Shown here piece by piece: positions 1 through 9,546 of a stretch of 64,000 nt of DNA. Numbering within the stretch: the first letter of the stretch is position 1; the number at the start of each line of letters is the position of its first letter. The translations under genes and the position numbers were made by a program. Under the pieces are notes generated by a model, which was not told where the DNA came from, did not search any database, and worked only from the letters and a program-made list of their open reading frames with translations. The DNA is taken from assembly GCA_943788165.1 (NCBI GenBank), contig CALSPF010000003.1, positions 1-64,000 on the forward strand. The letters are read 5' to 3'. Source of the DNA: an uncultured Flavobacteriaceae bacterium (GTDB lineage: Bacteria; Bacteroidota; Bacteroidia; Flavobacteriales; Flavobacteriaceae).

Positions 1-1267
1 ACCATACATTGGCACCAGTTGCTTCAATTTTCTGCGCGAGTAATTCAGCATATTTGTATGGGTGCCAAACCATGAAAGCTGCACCGAAGCAGGCTGAAAA
101 AGTGGCTTGGGGCTCGGTAATTCCCATTTCGGTGCCGGCAATTTTAGCCGTATAACCACTAACAAAATGATACATGGCCTGTTCAGGGCTTAGCTTAGCC
201 ACTGGAGGTAAAACCCCAAAGGCATCGCAGGTAAGGAAAATAATGTTCTTTGGATGATTCCCCACACAGGGCAATTTAATTTGATCGATGAATTCGATTG
301 GGTAGGCTGCTCGTGTGTTTTGGGTAATTGATGTATCGGCATAATCGACCGCATGAGTATGCGGATCATACACAACATTTTCTAGCACCGTTCCAAATTT
401 TACGGCACGGAAAATCTCGGGCTCTTTCTCTTTGGTTAAATCAATGGCTTTTGCATAACATCCACCTTCTATATTGAAAATACCCGAATCTGTCCAACAG
501 TGTTCATCGTCCCCAATAAGGTAACGCTCTCCATCGGCCGAGAGAGTTGTTTTACCTGTGCCGCTTAGACCAAAAAAGAGCGATACATCCCCTTCCTTTC
601 CTTCATTGGCTGAACAATGCATGGACAAGACCTCTTTCTTGGGCATAATGTAATTCATGATAGAAAAAATGCCTTTCTTCATTTCCCCGGCATACTCGGT
701 TCCTAAGATGACAAATTCCTTCTCTTCAAAACTTAAATCAATACTCGTTTTCGTTTTCATAAAACTAGTGTACTGGTTGGCTGTAAACTCCCCTGCATTA
801 TAAATGGTATAATCAGGTTCGCCAAAATTTGCTAGTTCAGTTTCCGTTGGACGAATCATCATGTTGTGCATAAACAACGCATGGTAGGGCCGTGTGCAAA
901 TAACACGAATCTTAATTTGATGGGTAGGATCCCAGCCAGCAAAACCATCGACAACATAGATTCGGGTACGGGTGTTAAAATAATCGATAGCCCGTTGGCG
1001 GTTGATACGAAATGTGGCTGCATCCATAGGGATATTGATGTCTCCCCACCAAACATCATCTTGGGTTGCTTCATTTTGAACAATGCGTTTGTCGTGTGGA
1101 CTACGGCCCGTTTTCTCTCCAGAAAGTAACACTAACGCTCCCTTGTCGGAAATTACTGCACCCGCATCATAGCGCAATGCCTTGGCGTACAGTTGAGGCG
1201 GAGATAAATTCCGGCATAATTTCTTCGGGGAAATTCCTATTGAATTAAGACTAAACGTGTTTTTCAT
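1..1267 (-). CDS. pckA: Phosphoenolpyruvate carboxykinase (ATP), 3' end outside window
   Basis: Converts oxaloacetate and ATP to phosphoenolpyruvate, the first committed step of gluconeogenesis (cytoplasm). The frame reads from ATG at 1267 to the window edge without a stop, giving about 422 of the usual ~530 residues. It shows the kinase-1 loop [11 protein letters not shown] near residue 235 and the DDEHCW metal/ATP-binding motif just after it, plus the N-terminal substrate region [12 protein letters not shown]. Only one base separates its start from the fbp stop, so the two are probably one gluconeogenic transcription unit with coupled translation. The C-terminal ~110 residues are not visible. 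Identification is firm. Confidence 0.95.
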   Translation of the reverse strand, partial: MKNTFSLNSIGISPKKLCRNLSPPQLYAKALRYDAGAVISDKGALVLLSGEKTGRSPHDKRIVQNEATQDDVWWGDINIPMDAATFRINRQRAIDYFNTRTRIYVVDGFAGWDPTHQIKIRVICTRPYHALFMHNMMIRPTETELANFGEPDYTIYNAGEFTANQYTSFMKTKTSIDLSFEEKEFVILGTEYAGEMKKGIFSIMNYIMPKKEVLSMHCSANEGKEGDVSLFFGLSGTGKTTLSADGERYLIGDDEHCWTDSGIFNIEGGCYAKAIDLTKEKEPEIFRAVKFGTVLENVVYDPHTHAVDYADTSITQNTRAAYPIEFIDQIKLPCVGNHPKNIIFLTCDAFGVLPPVAKLSPEQAMYHFVSGYTAKIAGTEMGITEPQATFSACFGAAFMVWHPYKYAELLAQKIEATGANVW

Positions 1268-1268
1268 G

Positions 1269-2255
1269 TTATTCGGTTTTTTGTAAATATCCTTGTAGAT
1301 CATCTATCATCTCGCTATTACCACAAAAGAAGGGCTCACGTTGGTGCAATTCTGTAGGTTCAATTTCCATTATTCGCTTGTCCATACTTACCGCCATACC
1401 ACCGGCTTGCTCCACGATATAGGCAATGGGATTACACTCATACAATAAGCGAAGCTTCCCATTGGGAGACTTCGCATTTGGCGGATATAAAAACAGACCA
1501 CCTTTGAGCATATTACGGTGAATATCTGACACCATAGAACCTATATAACGCGTGGTATAATTTAAATCTTCCGCTTTGCTTTTCTTTAAAAAATCCTTGA
1601 CGGCTTGAGGAAAACTAGCATAATTGGCTTCGTTAATGGAATAAATATGGCCCTCTCTGGGCAAGGTTATGTTGGGATGAGATAAATAAAAAGTTCCAAT
1701 GGCAGGATTCAAGGTAAACCCATTTACTCCTTGCCCAGTGGTGTAGACAAAAAGTGTTGATGTCCCGTACAATATATAACCAGCAGCAACTTGCTCGGTC
1801 CCTGCCTGTAGAAAGTCGTCTAAGACTACTTCGCTCCCTTTGGATTTCTTTTTATAAATAGAAAAAATTGTTCCCAAAGAAACATTTACATCAATATTAG
1901 ACGATCCATCCAATGGATCGATCAATACAATGTATTTGCTCTCCTTTTCTGATTCTGAATGTTTGACTTGAATAAAATCGTCGGCTTCTTCGCTTGCAAT
2001 ACCGCATACAATTTTTCTATTGGTAAGGGCTTTGATGAACAAGTCATGGGCAAATACATCTAACTTTTGCTGAGATTCTCCTTGAATATTGGTGGTGCCA
2101 ACTTCCCCCAAAATATCGACAAGCCCTGCCTTATTGACCTCATGACTCACCACCTTTGCGGCAAGTCGAAGCGCATGAATGACCTTACTAAATTCTCCCG
2201 TGGAGTCTTGAAATTTCTGTTGATTGGCAATTAAAAACTCTCCAAGTGTTTTCAT
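1269..2255 (-). CDS. fbp: Fructose-1,6-bisphosphatase, class I
   Basis: Hydrolyses fructose-1,6-bisphosphate to fructose-6-phosphate, the irreversible late step of gluconeogenesis. The 328 residues match the class I family in length. The catalytic metal motif DPLDGSSN is at residues 113-120, an upstream EE pair (SEEADD, about 88-93) supplies further metal ligands, and the C-terminal sugar-phosphate region [10 protein letters not shown] is present. pckA follows one base after its stop, so the first and one of the last gluconeogenic enzymes are co-transcribed. No frameshift or missing residue was seen. Confidence 0.96.
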   Translation of the reverse strand: MKTLGEFLIANQQKFQDSTGEFSKVIHALRLAAKVVSHEVNKAGLVDILGEVGTTNIQGESQQKLDVFAHDLFIKALTNRKIVCGIASEEADDFIQVKHSESEKESKYIVLIDPLDGSSNIDVNVSLGTIFSIYKKKSKGSEVVLDDFLQAGTEQVAAGYILYGTSTLFVYTTGQGVNGFTLNPAIGTFYLSHPNITLPREGHIYSINEANYASFPQAVKDFLKKSKAEDLNYTTRYIGSMVSDIHRNMLKGGLFLYPPNAKSPNGKLRLLYECNPIAYIVEQAGGMAVSMDKRIMEIEPTELHQREPFFCGNSEMIDDLQGYLQKTE

Positions 2256-2345
2256 TCTATACTATTGTTCATTTTTTATAAATAAAAGTAAATGGTTTAT
2301 TTAATTTGGAGGACTTTTGATGGTTTTTTTTATAAAAACTTTTCA

Positions 2346-3868
2346 TCAGCCCATCCAACCCTCTCGATCAAGACTTCGGTATTGAATAGCCTCTGCAATA
2401 TGCGCAGATTGAATGGTATCAGATGCAGCCAAGTCTGCAATAGTTCTGGCTACTTTTAGGATGCGGTCATAGGCGCGAGCAGATAAGCCCAGTTTCTTCA
2501 TCGCTGTTTTTTAGCAAGCCAAGTGCTGAAGGGTCTAGTTTACAATATTGCCGCAATTGCTTGGGGCTCATTTGTGCATTGTAATGAATACTCGTAAATT
2601 CTTCAAAGCGCATTTGCTGAATGGCACGCGCTGCAGTTACCCGTTTCCGAATTGTGGCTGAGTTTTCACCCAATACTTTCTTTGCCAGTTCCTCAAAGGG
2701 AACCGGTTCCACTTCGATATGCAAATCAATACGATCCAACAAGGGGCCAGATATTTTGGCCAAATAGCGATGGGTTTCTATGGGCGTAATGATCCTGTAT
2801 GGAAATAGCCCGAGGGACTGGGATTTATACTGGCCACTAACATAAAGGAACTGGGATAGGTAACGGTAAACTTAGCACGAGAAATGGTCACTTCTCGGTC
2901 TTCTAGGGGTTGCCGCATTACCTCTAATACAGAGCGTTTAAACTCGGGCAATTCATCCAAAAACAATACCCCGTTGTGCGCCAAGAAAATTTACCCCGGC
3001 TGCGGATAAGTTCCCTCACCTACCAAAGCAACATCAGAAATGGTATGGTGGGGCGATCGAAACGGACGCTGATGTACCAAACCCTTCTCTTTTACGCGTC
3101 CCAAGACAGAATGTATTTTGGTTGTTTCCAAGCCCTCTCCCAAAGACATGGGAGGAAGAATGGAGGGTAATCACTTAGCCAACATGGTCTTTCCCGCTCC
3201 TGGTGGGCCAGTCAAAATAACGTTATGTCCACCCGCTGCCGCAATTTCCATACAACGCTTAATCGTCTCCTGTCCTTTTACATCCGAGAAATCAAATGCA
3301 GTATTTTGCTGTTGTTCCTCAAATAAGGAACGGGCATCAATTTGAGTGGGAACCAATGCTTCTTTACCTTCAAAAAAATGCATTACTTCGGTTAAATGAC
3401 TGATACCATAAACGGCTATTCCTTTCACTATGGCGGCTTCTTCTGCATTTTCCTTGGGAAGGATAAATCCCTTGAAGCCATCTTTCAAGGGTTGGATAGC
3501 AATGGGCAAGGCTCCCTCAATGGGACGTAAGCTGCCATCTAAGGCAATCTCTCCCATGATGATATAATCTCCAATTTCATGGGCTTGAATTTGTTTGGAT
3601 GCAGTCAATATCCCCAGGCAATGGGGAGATCATACGCAGAGCCTTCCTTGCGCATATCTGCAGGGGCCATGTTGATGGTGATCTTTTTCTCGGGTAGTTT
3701 GTACCCAATATTTTGCAATACAGCAGCAATACGATAATAGCTTTCTTTAATGGCATTGTCGGGTAATCCCACCAAATGATAGCCAATGCCTTTGTCTATG
3801 TTTACTTCTAGGGTGATAAGATGAGCGTCAACGCCAAAAACGGCGCTGCCAATGAGCTGAACAAGCAT
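2346..3868 (-). pseudogene. YifB/ComM-type Mg-chelatase-like AAA+ ATPase, decayed
   Basis: The pieces together cover a full ~507-residue YifB/ComM protein, a family of hexameric helicases that in naturally transformable bacteria aid branch migration of incoming DNA. Recognisable in order: N-terminal fold (start 3868), Walker [19 protein letters not shown] (Walker B), and the C-terminal region ending at 2346. I count five lesions: a one-base deletion near 3617 (AA to A), an in-frame TGA at 3171-3173 in place of Arg, an in-frame TAA at 2991-2993 in place of Glu, a one-base deletion near 2785, and an extra A in an A-run near 2510. Overall length is almost unchanged. Mixed indels and nonsense changes fit natural decay better than homopolymer read errors alone. 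Confidence 0.85.
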
Positions 3869-3991
3869 AAGTAGGTTTTTTAATCTAGTTAAATATACAA
3901 AAGTATTTTACTCGATTTAATCGATCAATACATTACATTTTGCATTATTAAAATTTTTCAATAATTTTAAGTATCACAAATCTTTATAACC

Positions 3992-4282
3992 ATGATCCCA
4001 CGAATCCTACTATTGGTGTGTTTCAGTTACCTTTCGCTCAACGCACAAACTAAACTCGTTTATTCCTTCGATGTCTCTCCACAGCAGCAGAAAGAAAACA
4101 TTGCCTTAATCGAAGCCTATTTTGGTTCTCCCAAGCACATAAAAAATACTTATGTGTGGGAAAAACAGGGAGCTGGCTACCATTATAAACTTGAATTAAA
4201 AGCGAGTAAAGCGAATTTTCGCTATACAGGCAAAGCCATACAAGTAGAACGGAAAATCAGAAAAATTCGAAAAAGAATATAA
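3992..4282 (+). CDS. Small secreted protein of unknown function
   Basis: A 96-residue protein with a typical signal peptide (MIPRILLLVCFSYLSLNAQ, cut probably after NAQ). The mature part is basic, especially the C-terminus (KIRKIRKRI). I do not recognise a domain. It stands alone between the decayed yifB, which diverges from it, and dsbD, which converges on it with a 6-bp gap. A periplasmic or outer-envelope location is inferred from the signal peptide only. Confidence 0.6.
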   Translation: MIPRILLLVCFSYLSLNAQTKLVYSFDVSPQQQKENIALIEAYFGSPKHIKNTYVWEKQGAGYHYKLELKASKANFRYTGKAIQVERKIRKIRKRI

Positions 4283-4288
4283 CGCTAG

Positions 4289-6244
4289 TTATTGGGCCAG
4301 TCCGTCCTTCAACCATGCCAGGTATGTATCAGAATCTGTGTACTGAATGGGCGTGTTTAGTAGCGTTCCATCGGGCTGCATGAGCACATAATAGGGCTGC
4401 GAAGCTGTAGAGAAATTTAGGCTTTGAAAGCTTGCCCACTTTTCTCCCACTGTATTGATGCTTCGTATGCGACCATCTGAATATTGGAAATTGAATTGGT
4501 CATTTTCTGGGAGTGCAGTTCGGTCATCTATGTAGAGGGAAATTAATACAACTTCTTCATTCAATAACGAAAAAATGGCGGGTTTCGACCATACATTTTC
4601 TTCCATCTTACGGCAGTTTACACAGGCCCAACCCGTGAAATCCAACAAGATGGGTTTGCTTTGCAAACGGGCTACGGCCAATCCGCGTTCAAAATCCTTG
4701 TAACAATCAAGCCCCAGAGGGCAATCAGTTGTTGTGGTATAAATGCTATAAAATGCTGGTGGAGGGAAGCCACTCAAAAGGGTTAATGTATTTTCTTTGG
4801 ACACTAATCCATTGAAAAGGTAGGCCGTAAGTACTAAACTCAAAGCACCAAGCCCCATTCTCGTCTTTGATAATCTTCCTTTTATATCATGCGGAAAGCG
4901 GATCAGTCCAAATATGTAAAGGGTCAATCCGAACGCCAAGAGTACCCATATTGCCACAAAAACTTCGCGTTTCAGTAAACCCCAATGGGAAACTAAATCC
5001 GCATTAGACAAGAACTTCAAGGCCAGTGCGAGTTCCAAAAATCCTAACACAACTTTCACCGTAGTCATCCATCCCCCCGATTTCGGTAAGGCATTCAACG
5101 CGTTAGGAAAGAGTGCAAATAAGGCAAAAGGTAAGGCCAGGGCTACGCCAAATCCGGTCATCCCAGCAGTTAATTGCAAAGCCCCACCATCGGCGGTAAG
5201 CGATCCTGCCAAGAGAGAACCCAAAATAGGCCCTGTACAGGAAAAGGATACAATGGCAAGGGTTAGCGCCATGAAAAAGATGCCCGCTGCTCCTTTTAGG
5301 TTCGAACTCTCGTCCGTTGTATTCCCCCAACGCGAGGGTAAGGTCAATTCATAAAAGCCAAAAAAGGAGAAGGCAAAAAAGACAAACACACCGAAGAAAA
5401 CCAAGTTCAAGGGAACATTGGTTGAGATACTGTTGAGAATCTCTGGATTAAGTGAATCGAGGAAATGAAAGGGTAAACTCAGTAAAACATAAATGAGCAC
5501 AATAAATCCTCCATAGAGCAATGCATTAAAAATTCCCTCTCGCAAACTACTTCCCTGCTTCAAGAAAAAAGAAACCGTCAGTGGTATCATAGGAAATACA
5601 CAAGGAGTTAACAAAGCAACGAGTCCGCCCAAAAAGCCCAAAAGGAATAAATTCAATAAGGGAGAGGCATCTTCTTCATCCACCAATCCACTAGACAGTA
5701 ATTCCTTGTTTTTGAGCGAGAGGGTAAGTGCTGCCGAACGGGCTTTGTCCTCTTCAGTGACTTCTATCGTCGAGGCTGCAATGACTTCTCCTGTCAAAGA
5801 AAAAGCAAAAGGCTCGGTTCTGAAAATACAGAGGCGATCATCACAGGCTTGGTAATTGATTTCTCCACGGATTTCTTCTACACTAGAATCCAGAAGAGTA
5901 ATGCGCTGTGAAAATGTTGCTTCTTCCTCAAAGAAGGGCAGGTCAATTTCAAATATTTGATCAAATTTAAATTGGGGCAAACTACTTTCTATCTCCCCTT
6001 TTAAACCGATTTTCAACGAATCAAACACAAAAGTGAATTCTGTTGGTAAAGGGCCGTCTTCAAATTCTTTGAGACTATATAAGTGCCATTTTTCTTTAAT
6101 GGCTGCATTAAAATGTAAAACGGCTTCTGTTGCCGATAAGCGTTCTATTGAAGTGGTCCATTGAACAGGCTCCTCCTCCCCTTGCGCAAAAGTTGCCCAA
6201 CCAAAAAAGAGGAATAATAGTAGAAAATATTTTTTCAAGTACAT
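4289..6244 (-). CDS. dsbD: DsbD-type thiol:disulfide reductase (cytochrome c biogenesis transmembrane protein)
   Basis: Carries electrons from cytoplasmic thioredoxin across the inner membrane to periplasmic disulfide reductants. Domains in order in 651 residues: signal peptide (1-20), N-terminal DsbD beta domain with a Cys pair (QACDDRLC, about 150-157), an eight-helix CcdA-like core with LTPCVFPMIP and SCTGPILG supplying the two redox cysteines, and a C-terminal thioredoxin domain with CVNC (in TGWACVNCRKM). All three cysteine pairs are present. It starts inside the end of tilS (10-nt overlap), so it is translated from the same message. Confidence 0.93.
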   Translation of the reverse strand: MYLKKYFLLLFLFFGWATFAQGEEEPVQWTTSIERLSATEAVLHFNAAIKEKWHLYSLKEFEDGPLPTEFTFVFDSLKIGLKGEIESSLPQFKFDQIFEIDLPFFEEEATFSQRITLLDSSVEEIRGEINYQACDDRLCIFRTEPFAFSLTGEVIAASTIEVTEEDKARSAALTLSLKNKELLSSGLVDEEDASPLLNLFLLGFLGGLVALLTPCVFPMIPLTVSFFLKQGSSLREGIFNALLYGGFIVLIYVLLSLPFHFLDSLNPEILNSISTNVPLNLVFFGVFVFFAFSFFGFYELTLPSRWGNTTDESSNLKGAAGIFFMALTLAIVSFSCTGPILGSLLAGSLTADGGALQLTAGMTGFGVALALPFALFALFPNALNALPKSGGWMTTVKVVLGFLELALALKFLSNADLVSHWGLLKREVFVAIWVLLAFGLTLYIFGLIRFPHDIKGRLSKTRMGLGALSLVLTAYLFNGLVSKENTLTLLSGFPPPAFYSIYTTTTDCPLGLDCYKDFERGLAVARLQSKPILLDFTGWACVNCRKMEENVWSKPAIFSLLNEEVVLISLYIDDRTALPENDQFNFQYSDGRIRSINTVGEKWASFQSLNFSTASQPYYVLMQPDGTLLNTPIQYTDSDTYLAWLKDGLAQ

Positions 6245-7524
6245 TTAATTATTAAAGGGTTTTCTGTAGCAGTAGAAGCCGCAAAACGAGCGTCGACCCT
6301 TTGGCCAATCACCCAAACAATTTGCCCCTCACTACACAACAACCACTGATTTTCTTTTTCTATCATAGAATACTTTTGGTCTTTAAAAAACTTACTCAGC
6401 TTTTTCTTTCCTGGCATTCCAATAGGGTAAAAATAATCTCCTTCGTTGTATTTACGAAGGATTAAGGGATATTTTAACAGACTAGCATCTAAGAGAGCGT
6501 GTTCAGGCGAAAGAATTGCTTCTTGGCTAATAGATAAACAAATGGGGGAAACAAGATTTTCCGAAGGTGTCCATTCAACTTCAGCTAGCTGCTCGTCGGC
6601 CATTCTCAAAGTTAATAAAAGATGGTTTCTATCGCGCACCAAACGATGTGAAGCTGAAGTCAATTGTTTTCCGCTTTGTGCCTCTAGCAGGGAATGAAGG
6701 TCAGCTAAATGGGTGAAACCATAAGAAGAAAACAATGTAAACAGATAATAATCGAGGGGTTTAAGCGCCTTAATGGCTTTCAATGAAACCTTAGTTACTC
6801 CTTTATTCTCATCAAAATATTCCTGCTTAAATTGCGCAAGAACAACGGTCAATGCCTCCTGCGCTAGTGCTAAATGATTAAATGTCTTCGAGGCATTATG
6901 CAGCAAATCTGCATTGGCCGCTTTCCATTGTGGAATTACTTGATGTCGTAATTGATTCCGTGAATAATCATCAGAAGCATTGGAGGCATCCTCTCGCCAC
7001 TCGATGGCATTCGCCCTAGCATAATCTACAATAATTGCTTTAGAAAAAGGCAGTATAGGGCGGACTATAATTTTGGATCTAATCCCGCGCAACCCTTTTA
7101 GCCCACTACCTCTACCCACATTTATCATAAAGGTTTCCAACTGATCATCCAAATGATGCGCAGTGAGTAAGTGCGAATAAGTATGTTGATTTTTAAGGGT
7201 TTCAAACCATTCATAGCGCAATTCACGTGCGGCCATTTGTATGGAAACCCCCTTGGTTTTAGCATAGGTTTTGGTAGTAAAGTTTTTGGTATGCACCCTT
7301 ACTTGATGCTTCTGGCATAGTGCAATAATAAAGTTTTCATCGCCATCGCTTGACGCTCCACGCAAACCAAAATTACAATGTGCTACTGAAAAAGGATACC
7401 CTGTTTTCAATAATAAATGAAACAAAACCATACTGTCTACTCCCCCACTATTGGCGAGTAGAAAGTGAGCTTGCGGATGTATTTCCAGCAGGGCCTTCAA
7501 TTGTTTTTGTACGATTTTTAACAC
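6235..7524 (-). CDS. tilS: tRNA(Ile)-lysidine synthase
   Basis: Modifies C34 of tRNA-Ile(CAU) to lysidine with ATP, so that the tRNA reads AUA and is charged with isoleucine; essential in nearly all bacteria. The PP-loop motif SGGVDS and the following HCNFGLRG and TAHHLDDQLET blocks are intact, followed by the TilS C-terminal substrate-binding domain (TRKYNEGDYFYPIGM-like region). The frame could begin at ATG 7605 (456 residues), but that adds 27 residues not usual for the family. GTG at 7524 puts the PP-loop near residue 26 as in relatives, so I prefer it. Its stop overlaps the dsbD start. Confidence 0.9.
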   Translation of the reverse strand: MLKIVQKQLKALLEIHPQAHFLLANSGGVDSMVLFHLLLKTGYPFSVAHCNFGLRGASSDGDENFIIALCQKHQVRVHTKNFTTKTYAKTKGVSIQMAARELRYEWFETLKNQHTYSHLLTAHHLDDQLETFMINVGRGSGLKGLRGIRSKIIVRPILPFSKAIIVDYARANAIEWREDASNASDDYSRNQLRHQVIPQWKAANADLLHNASKTFNHLALAQEALTVVLAQFKQEYFDENKGVTKVSLKAIKALKPLDYYLFTLFSSYGFTHLADLHSLLEAQSGKQLTSASHRLVRDRNHLLLTLRMADEQLAEVEWTPSENLVSPICLSISQEAILSPEHALLDASLLKYPLILRKYNEGDYFYPIGMPGKKKLSKFFKDQKYSMIEKENQWLLCSEGQIVWVIGQRVDARFAASTATENPLIIKCT

Positions 7525-7619
7525 AGGGCAAAGATAATGTTTTAAAAAAGTAAAAAAAGGGTACAGATGGGGATAGAATTTGGTTAACTGAATAATTTGA
7601 CGCATTTTTGTACAGTATT

Positions 7620-7691
7620 ATGAAAACAATAACCAATATACCGTTTGTTTCTTTCCGCTTCCCGCGCATTCGTCGCCCCTTGGGGGTCTAA
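7620..7691 (+). CDS. Candidate arginine-rich leader peptide upstream of the arginine operon
   Basis: A 23-codon reading frame (ATG 7620, TAA 7689-7691) begins MKTITNIPFV and contains FRFPRIRR: four Arg codons (CGC, CGC, CGT, CGC) within seven positions. It lies 80 nt before the first gene of an arginine biosynthetic operon. This is the layout of a ribosome-mediated attenuator: starvation for charged tRNA-Arg would stall the ribosome at 7656-7676. Downstream, a 6-bp inverted repeat (TGGAAT 7700-7705 / ATTCCA 7719-7724) and a T-rich tract to about 7753 could form a weak terminator, but the hairpin is not convincing by eye. Translation and control are inference. Confidence 0.55.
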   Translation: MKTITNIPFVSFRFPRIRRPLGV

Positions 7692-7771
7692 TACTATTAT
7701 GGAATTTAGGTGTGTCCGATTCCACTCTCAAACCATCTTTCTTTATCTTTTTATAACTAAAACCATTTCTC

Positions 7772-8359
7772 ATGGAAATTGTTAACGCGGGACCTGAACA
7801 TATACATTTTGCAAAAACCATTAGCCAAACCATAGAGGAATCGGCAAAAGACCGAGGTACGGGTATTGCACAACGCTCTCCAGCCTACATTATCGAAAAA
7901 ATGCAAAACGGCAATGCTGTTATCGCCTTTGAGGAAAGTACCTTTGCGGGCTTCTGTTATATCGAAGTGTGGGGGCACGGCAAATATGTTGCCCATTCTG
8001 GACTGATAGTATCCCCTACTTTCCGCGGTCAAGGTCTAGCTAAACGTATTAAGAAACGTGTCTTTGATCTTTCACTCAAGAAATTCCCAGGGGCAAAAAT
8101 ATTTGGCATTACCACAGGCCAAGCCGTCATGAAAATAAATTATGAACTCGGCTATAAGCCCGTTCACTTCTCCGAGCTAACAGATGATCCAGAGTTTTGG
8201 AAGGGCTGTCAGACCTGTAAAAACTTTGATGTGCTTACCCGAACAGAACGCAAACTTTGTTTGTGCACAGGAATGCTACACGATCCCAACGAGAAAAAAC
8301 AAACCGAATCTAAAACAACCACTTTTTTGAGTGGCCTCTTTAAAAAGAAAACAAAATGA
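7772..8359 (+). CDS. GNAT acyltransferase, probable N-acylglutamate synthase of the arginine pathway
   Basis: 195 residues with a GNAT fold: the acyl-CoA pyrophosphate loop is SPTFRGQGLAKRI (about residues 74-86). The C-terminus has a CQTC...CLC cysteine cluster that could bind a metal. As the first gene of the arginine operon it most likely acylates glutamate (acetyl- or succinyl-CoA donor), the step otherwise done by ArgA or ArgJ, neither of which is in the operon. The role rests on position and fold, not on close similarity to E. coli ArgA. It overlaps argG by 4 nt. The last ~20 residues are lysine-rich and low in complexity. Confidence 0.75.
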   Translation: MEIVNAGPEHIHFAKTISQTIEESAKDRGTGIAQRSPAYIIEKMQNGNAVIAFEESTFAGFCYIEVWGHGKYVAHSGLIVSPTFRGQGLAKRIKKRVFDLSLKKFPGAKIFGITTGQAVMKINYELGYKPVHFSELTDDPEFWKGCQTCKNFDVLTRTERKLCLCTGMLHDPNEKKQTESKTTTFLSGLFKKKTK

Positions 8360-9546
8360 AAAAATTAGTTCTAGCATATAGCGGTGGTTTAGACACCTCC
8401 TACTGCCTCAAAACACTATCTCAAGAGGGCTATGAAGTACATGCTGTGAGTGTCAATACGGGCGGATTCTCTGCACGAGAAATTAAGGCACAGGAAGAAA
8501 AAGCCTACGCTATGGGGGCTACCACCTACAAATCCATCGATGCCTTGCAAACCTTTTATGCAAAAATCGTCAAGTATTTGATCTTTGGAAATGTTTTAAA
8601 AAACAACACCTATCCGCTTTCGGTTAGTGCAGAACGCATTGTACAAGCCATTGAAATTATTGAATACGCTAAAAGTATCGAGGGAAAATACATCGCCCAC
8701 GGAAGTACGGGTGCAGGAAACGACCAAGTGCGGTTTGACTTAATATTTCAAGTTCTTGCCCCAGAAATTGAAATTATTACGCCCATACGTGATCAACAAC
8801 TATCACGGGAAGCAGAAATTGATTACCTCAAAGAACAAGGCATTGAACTTTCTTGGGAAAAAGCGCAATACTCCATCAACCAAGGTCTATGGGGTACTAG
8901 TGTTGGAGGAAGTGAAACCTTAACCTCACATCAAACACTGCCCGAAACAGCCTACCCAAGCCAGCTAACAGCAACTACCCCTAAAAAAGTTATTCTAAGC
9001 TTTGAAAAAGGGGAATTGATTGGGTTGAATGGTGCCCAAGGTAGCCCTTTAGAACTGATTCAATCACTGCAAGAAATCGCAAAAGAATACGCCATTGGAA
9101 GAGACATCCATGTAGGGGACACTATCATTGGGATCAAAGGTCGGGTTGGCTTTGAGGCTGCAGCACCACTGCTCATTATTAAGGCACACCATTTGTTGGA
9201 AAAACATACCCAAACAAAATGGCAACAGCACCAAAAAGAACAGTTGGCTAATTTTTATGGTATGCAATTGCATGAAGGAAATTATCTGGATGCCGTAATG
9301 CGCGACATAGAAAGCTTCCTAGAAAGCAGCCAAAAAACCGTTAATGGTGATGTCTATATTACCCTTCACCCCTATCGATTTGAGTTGGAAGGGGTATCCT
9401 CTCCCAATGACCTTATGAATGCTTCTTTTGGCAGTTATGGCGAAATGAACAAGGGCTGGACAGCCGACGATGCAAAAGGCTTTATCAAGATATCAGCCAA
9501 TGCTCATAAGATTTACGGAAGTGTAAACAACTCATCAAAGAAATGA
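8356..9546 (+). CDS. argG: Argininosuccinate synthase
   Basis: Condenses citrulline and aspartate with ATP to argininosuccinate. 396 residues, normal for the family. The PP-loop AYSGGLDTSYCL is at residues 7-18, and the aspartate/citrulline-binding stretch HGSTGAGNDQVRFD is near 115-128. Start ATG overlaps the GNAT gene by 4 nt and its stop overlaps argC by 4 nt, so translation is probably coupled across all three. Intact, no oddities. Confidence 0.96.
   Translation: MKKLVLAYSGGLDTSYCLKTLSQEGYEVHAVSVNTGGFSAREIKAQEEKAYAMGATTYKSIDALQTFYAKIVKYLIFGNVLKNNTYPLSVSAERIVQAIEIIEYAKSIEGKYIAHGSTGAGNDQVRFDLIFQVLAPEIEIITPIRDQQLSREAEIDYLKEQGIELSWEKAQYSINQGLWGTSVGGSETLTSHQTLPETAYPSQLTATTPKKVILSFEKGELIGLNGAQGSPLELIQSLQEIAKEYAIGRDIHVGDTIIGIKGRVGFEAAAPLLIIKAHHLLEKHTQTKWQQHQKEQLANFYGMQLHEGNYLDAVMRDIESFLESSQKTVNGDVYITLHPYRFELEGVSSPNDLMNASFGSYGEMNKGWTADDAKGFIKISANAHKIYGSVNNSSKK

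Noticed and set aside
2346-3868. Programmed frameshifting as an explanation for the broken yifB frame
   Set aside because: There are five lesions of mixed kind including two stop codons, which recoding cannot explain.
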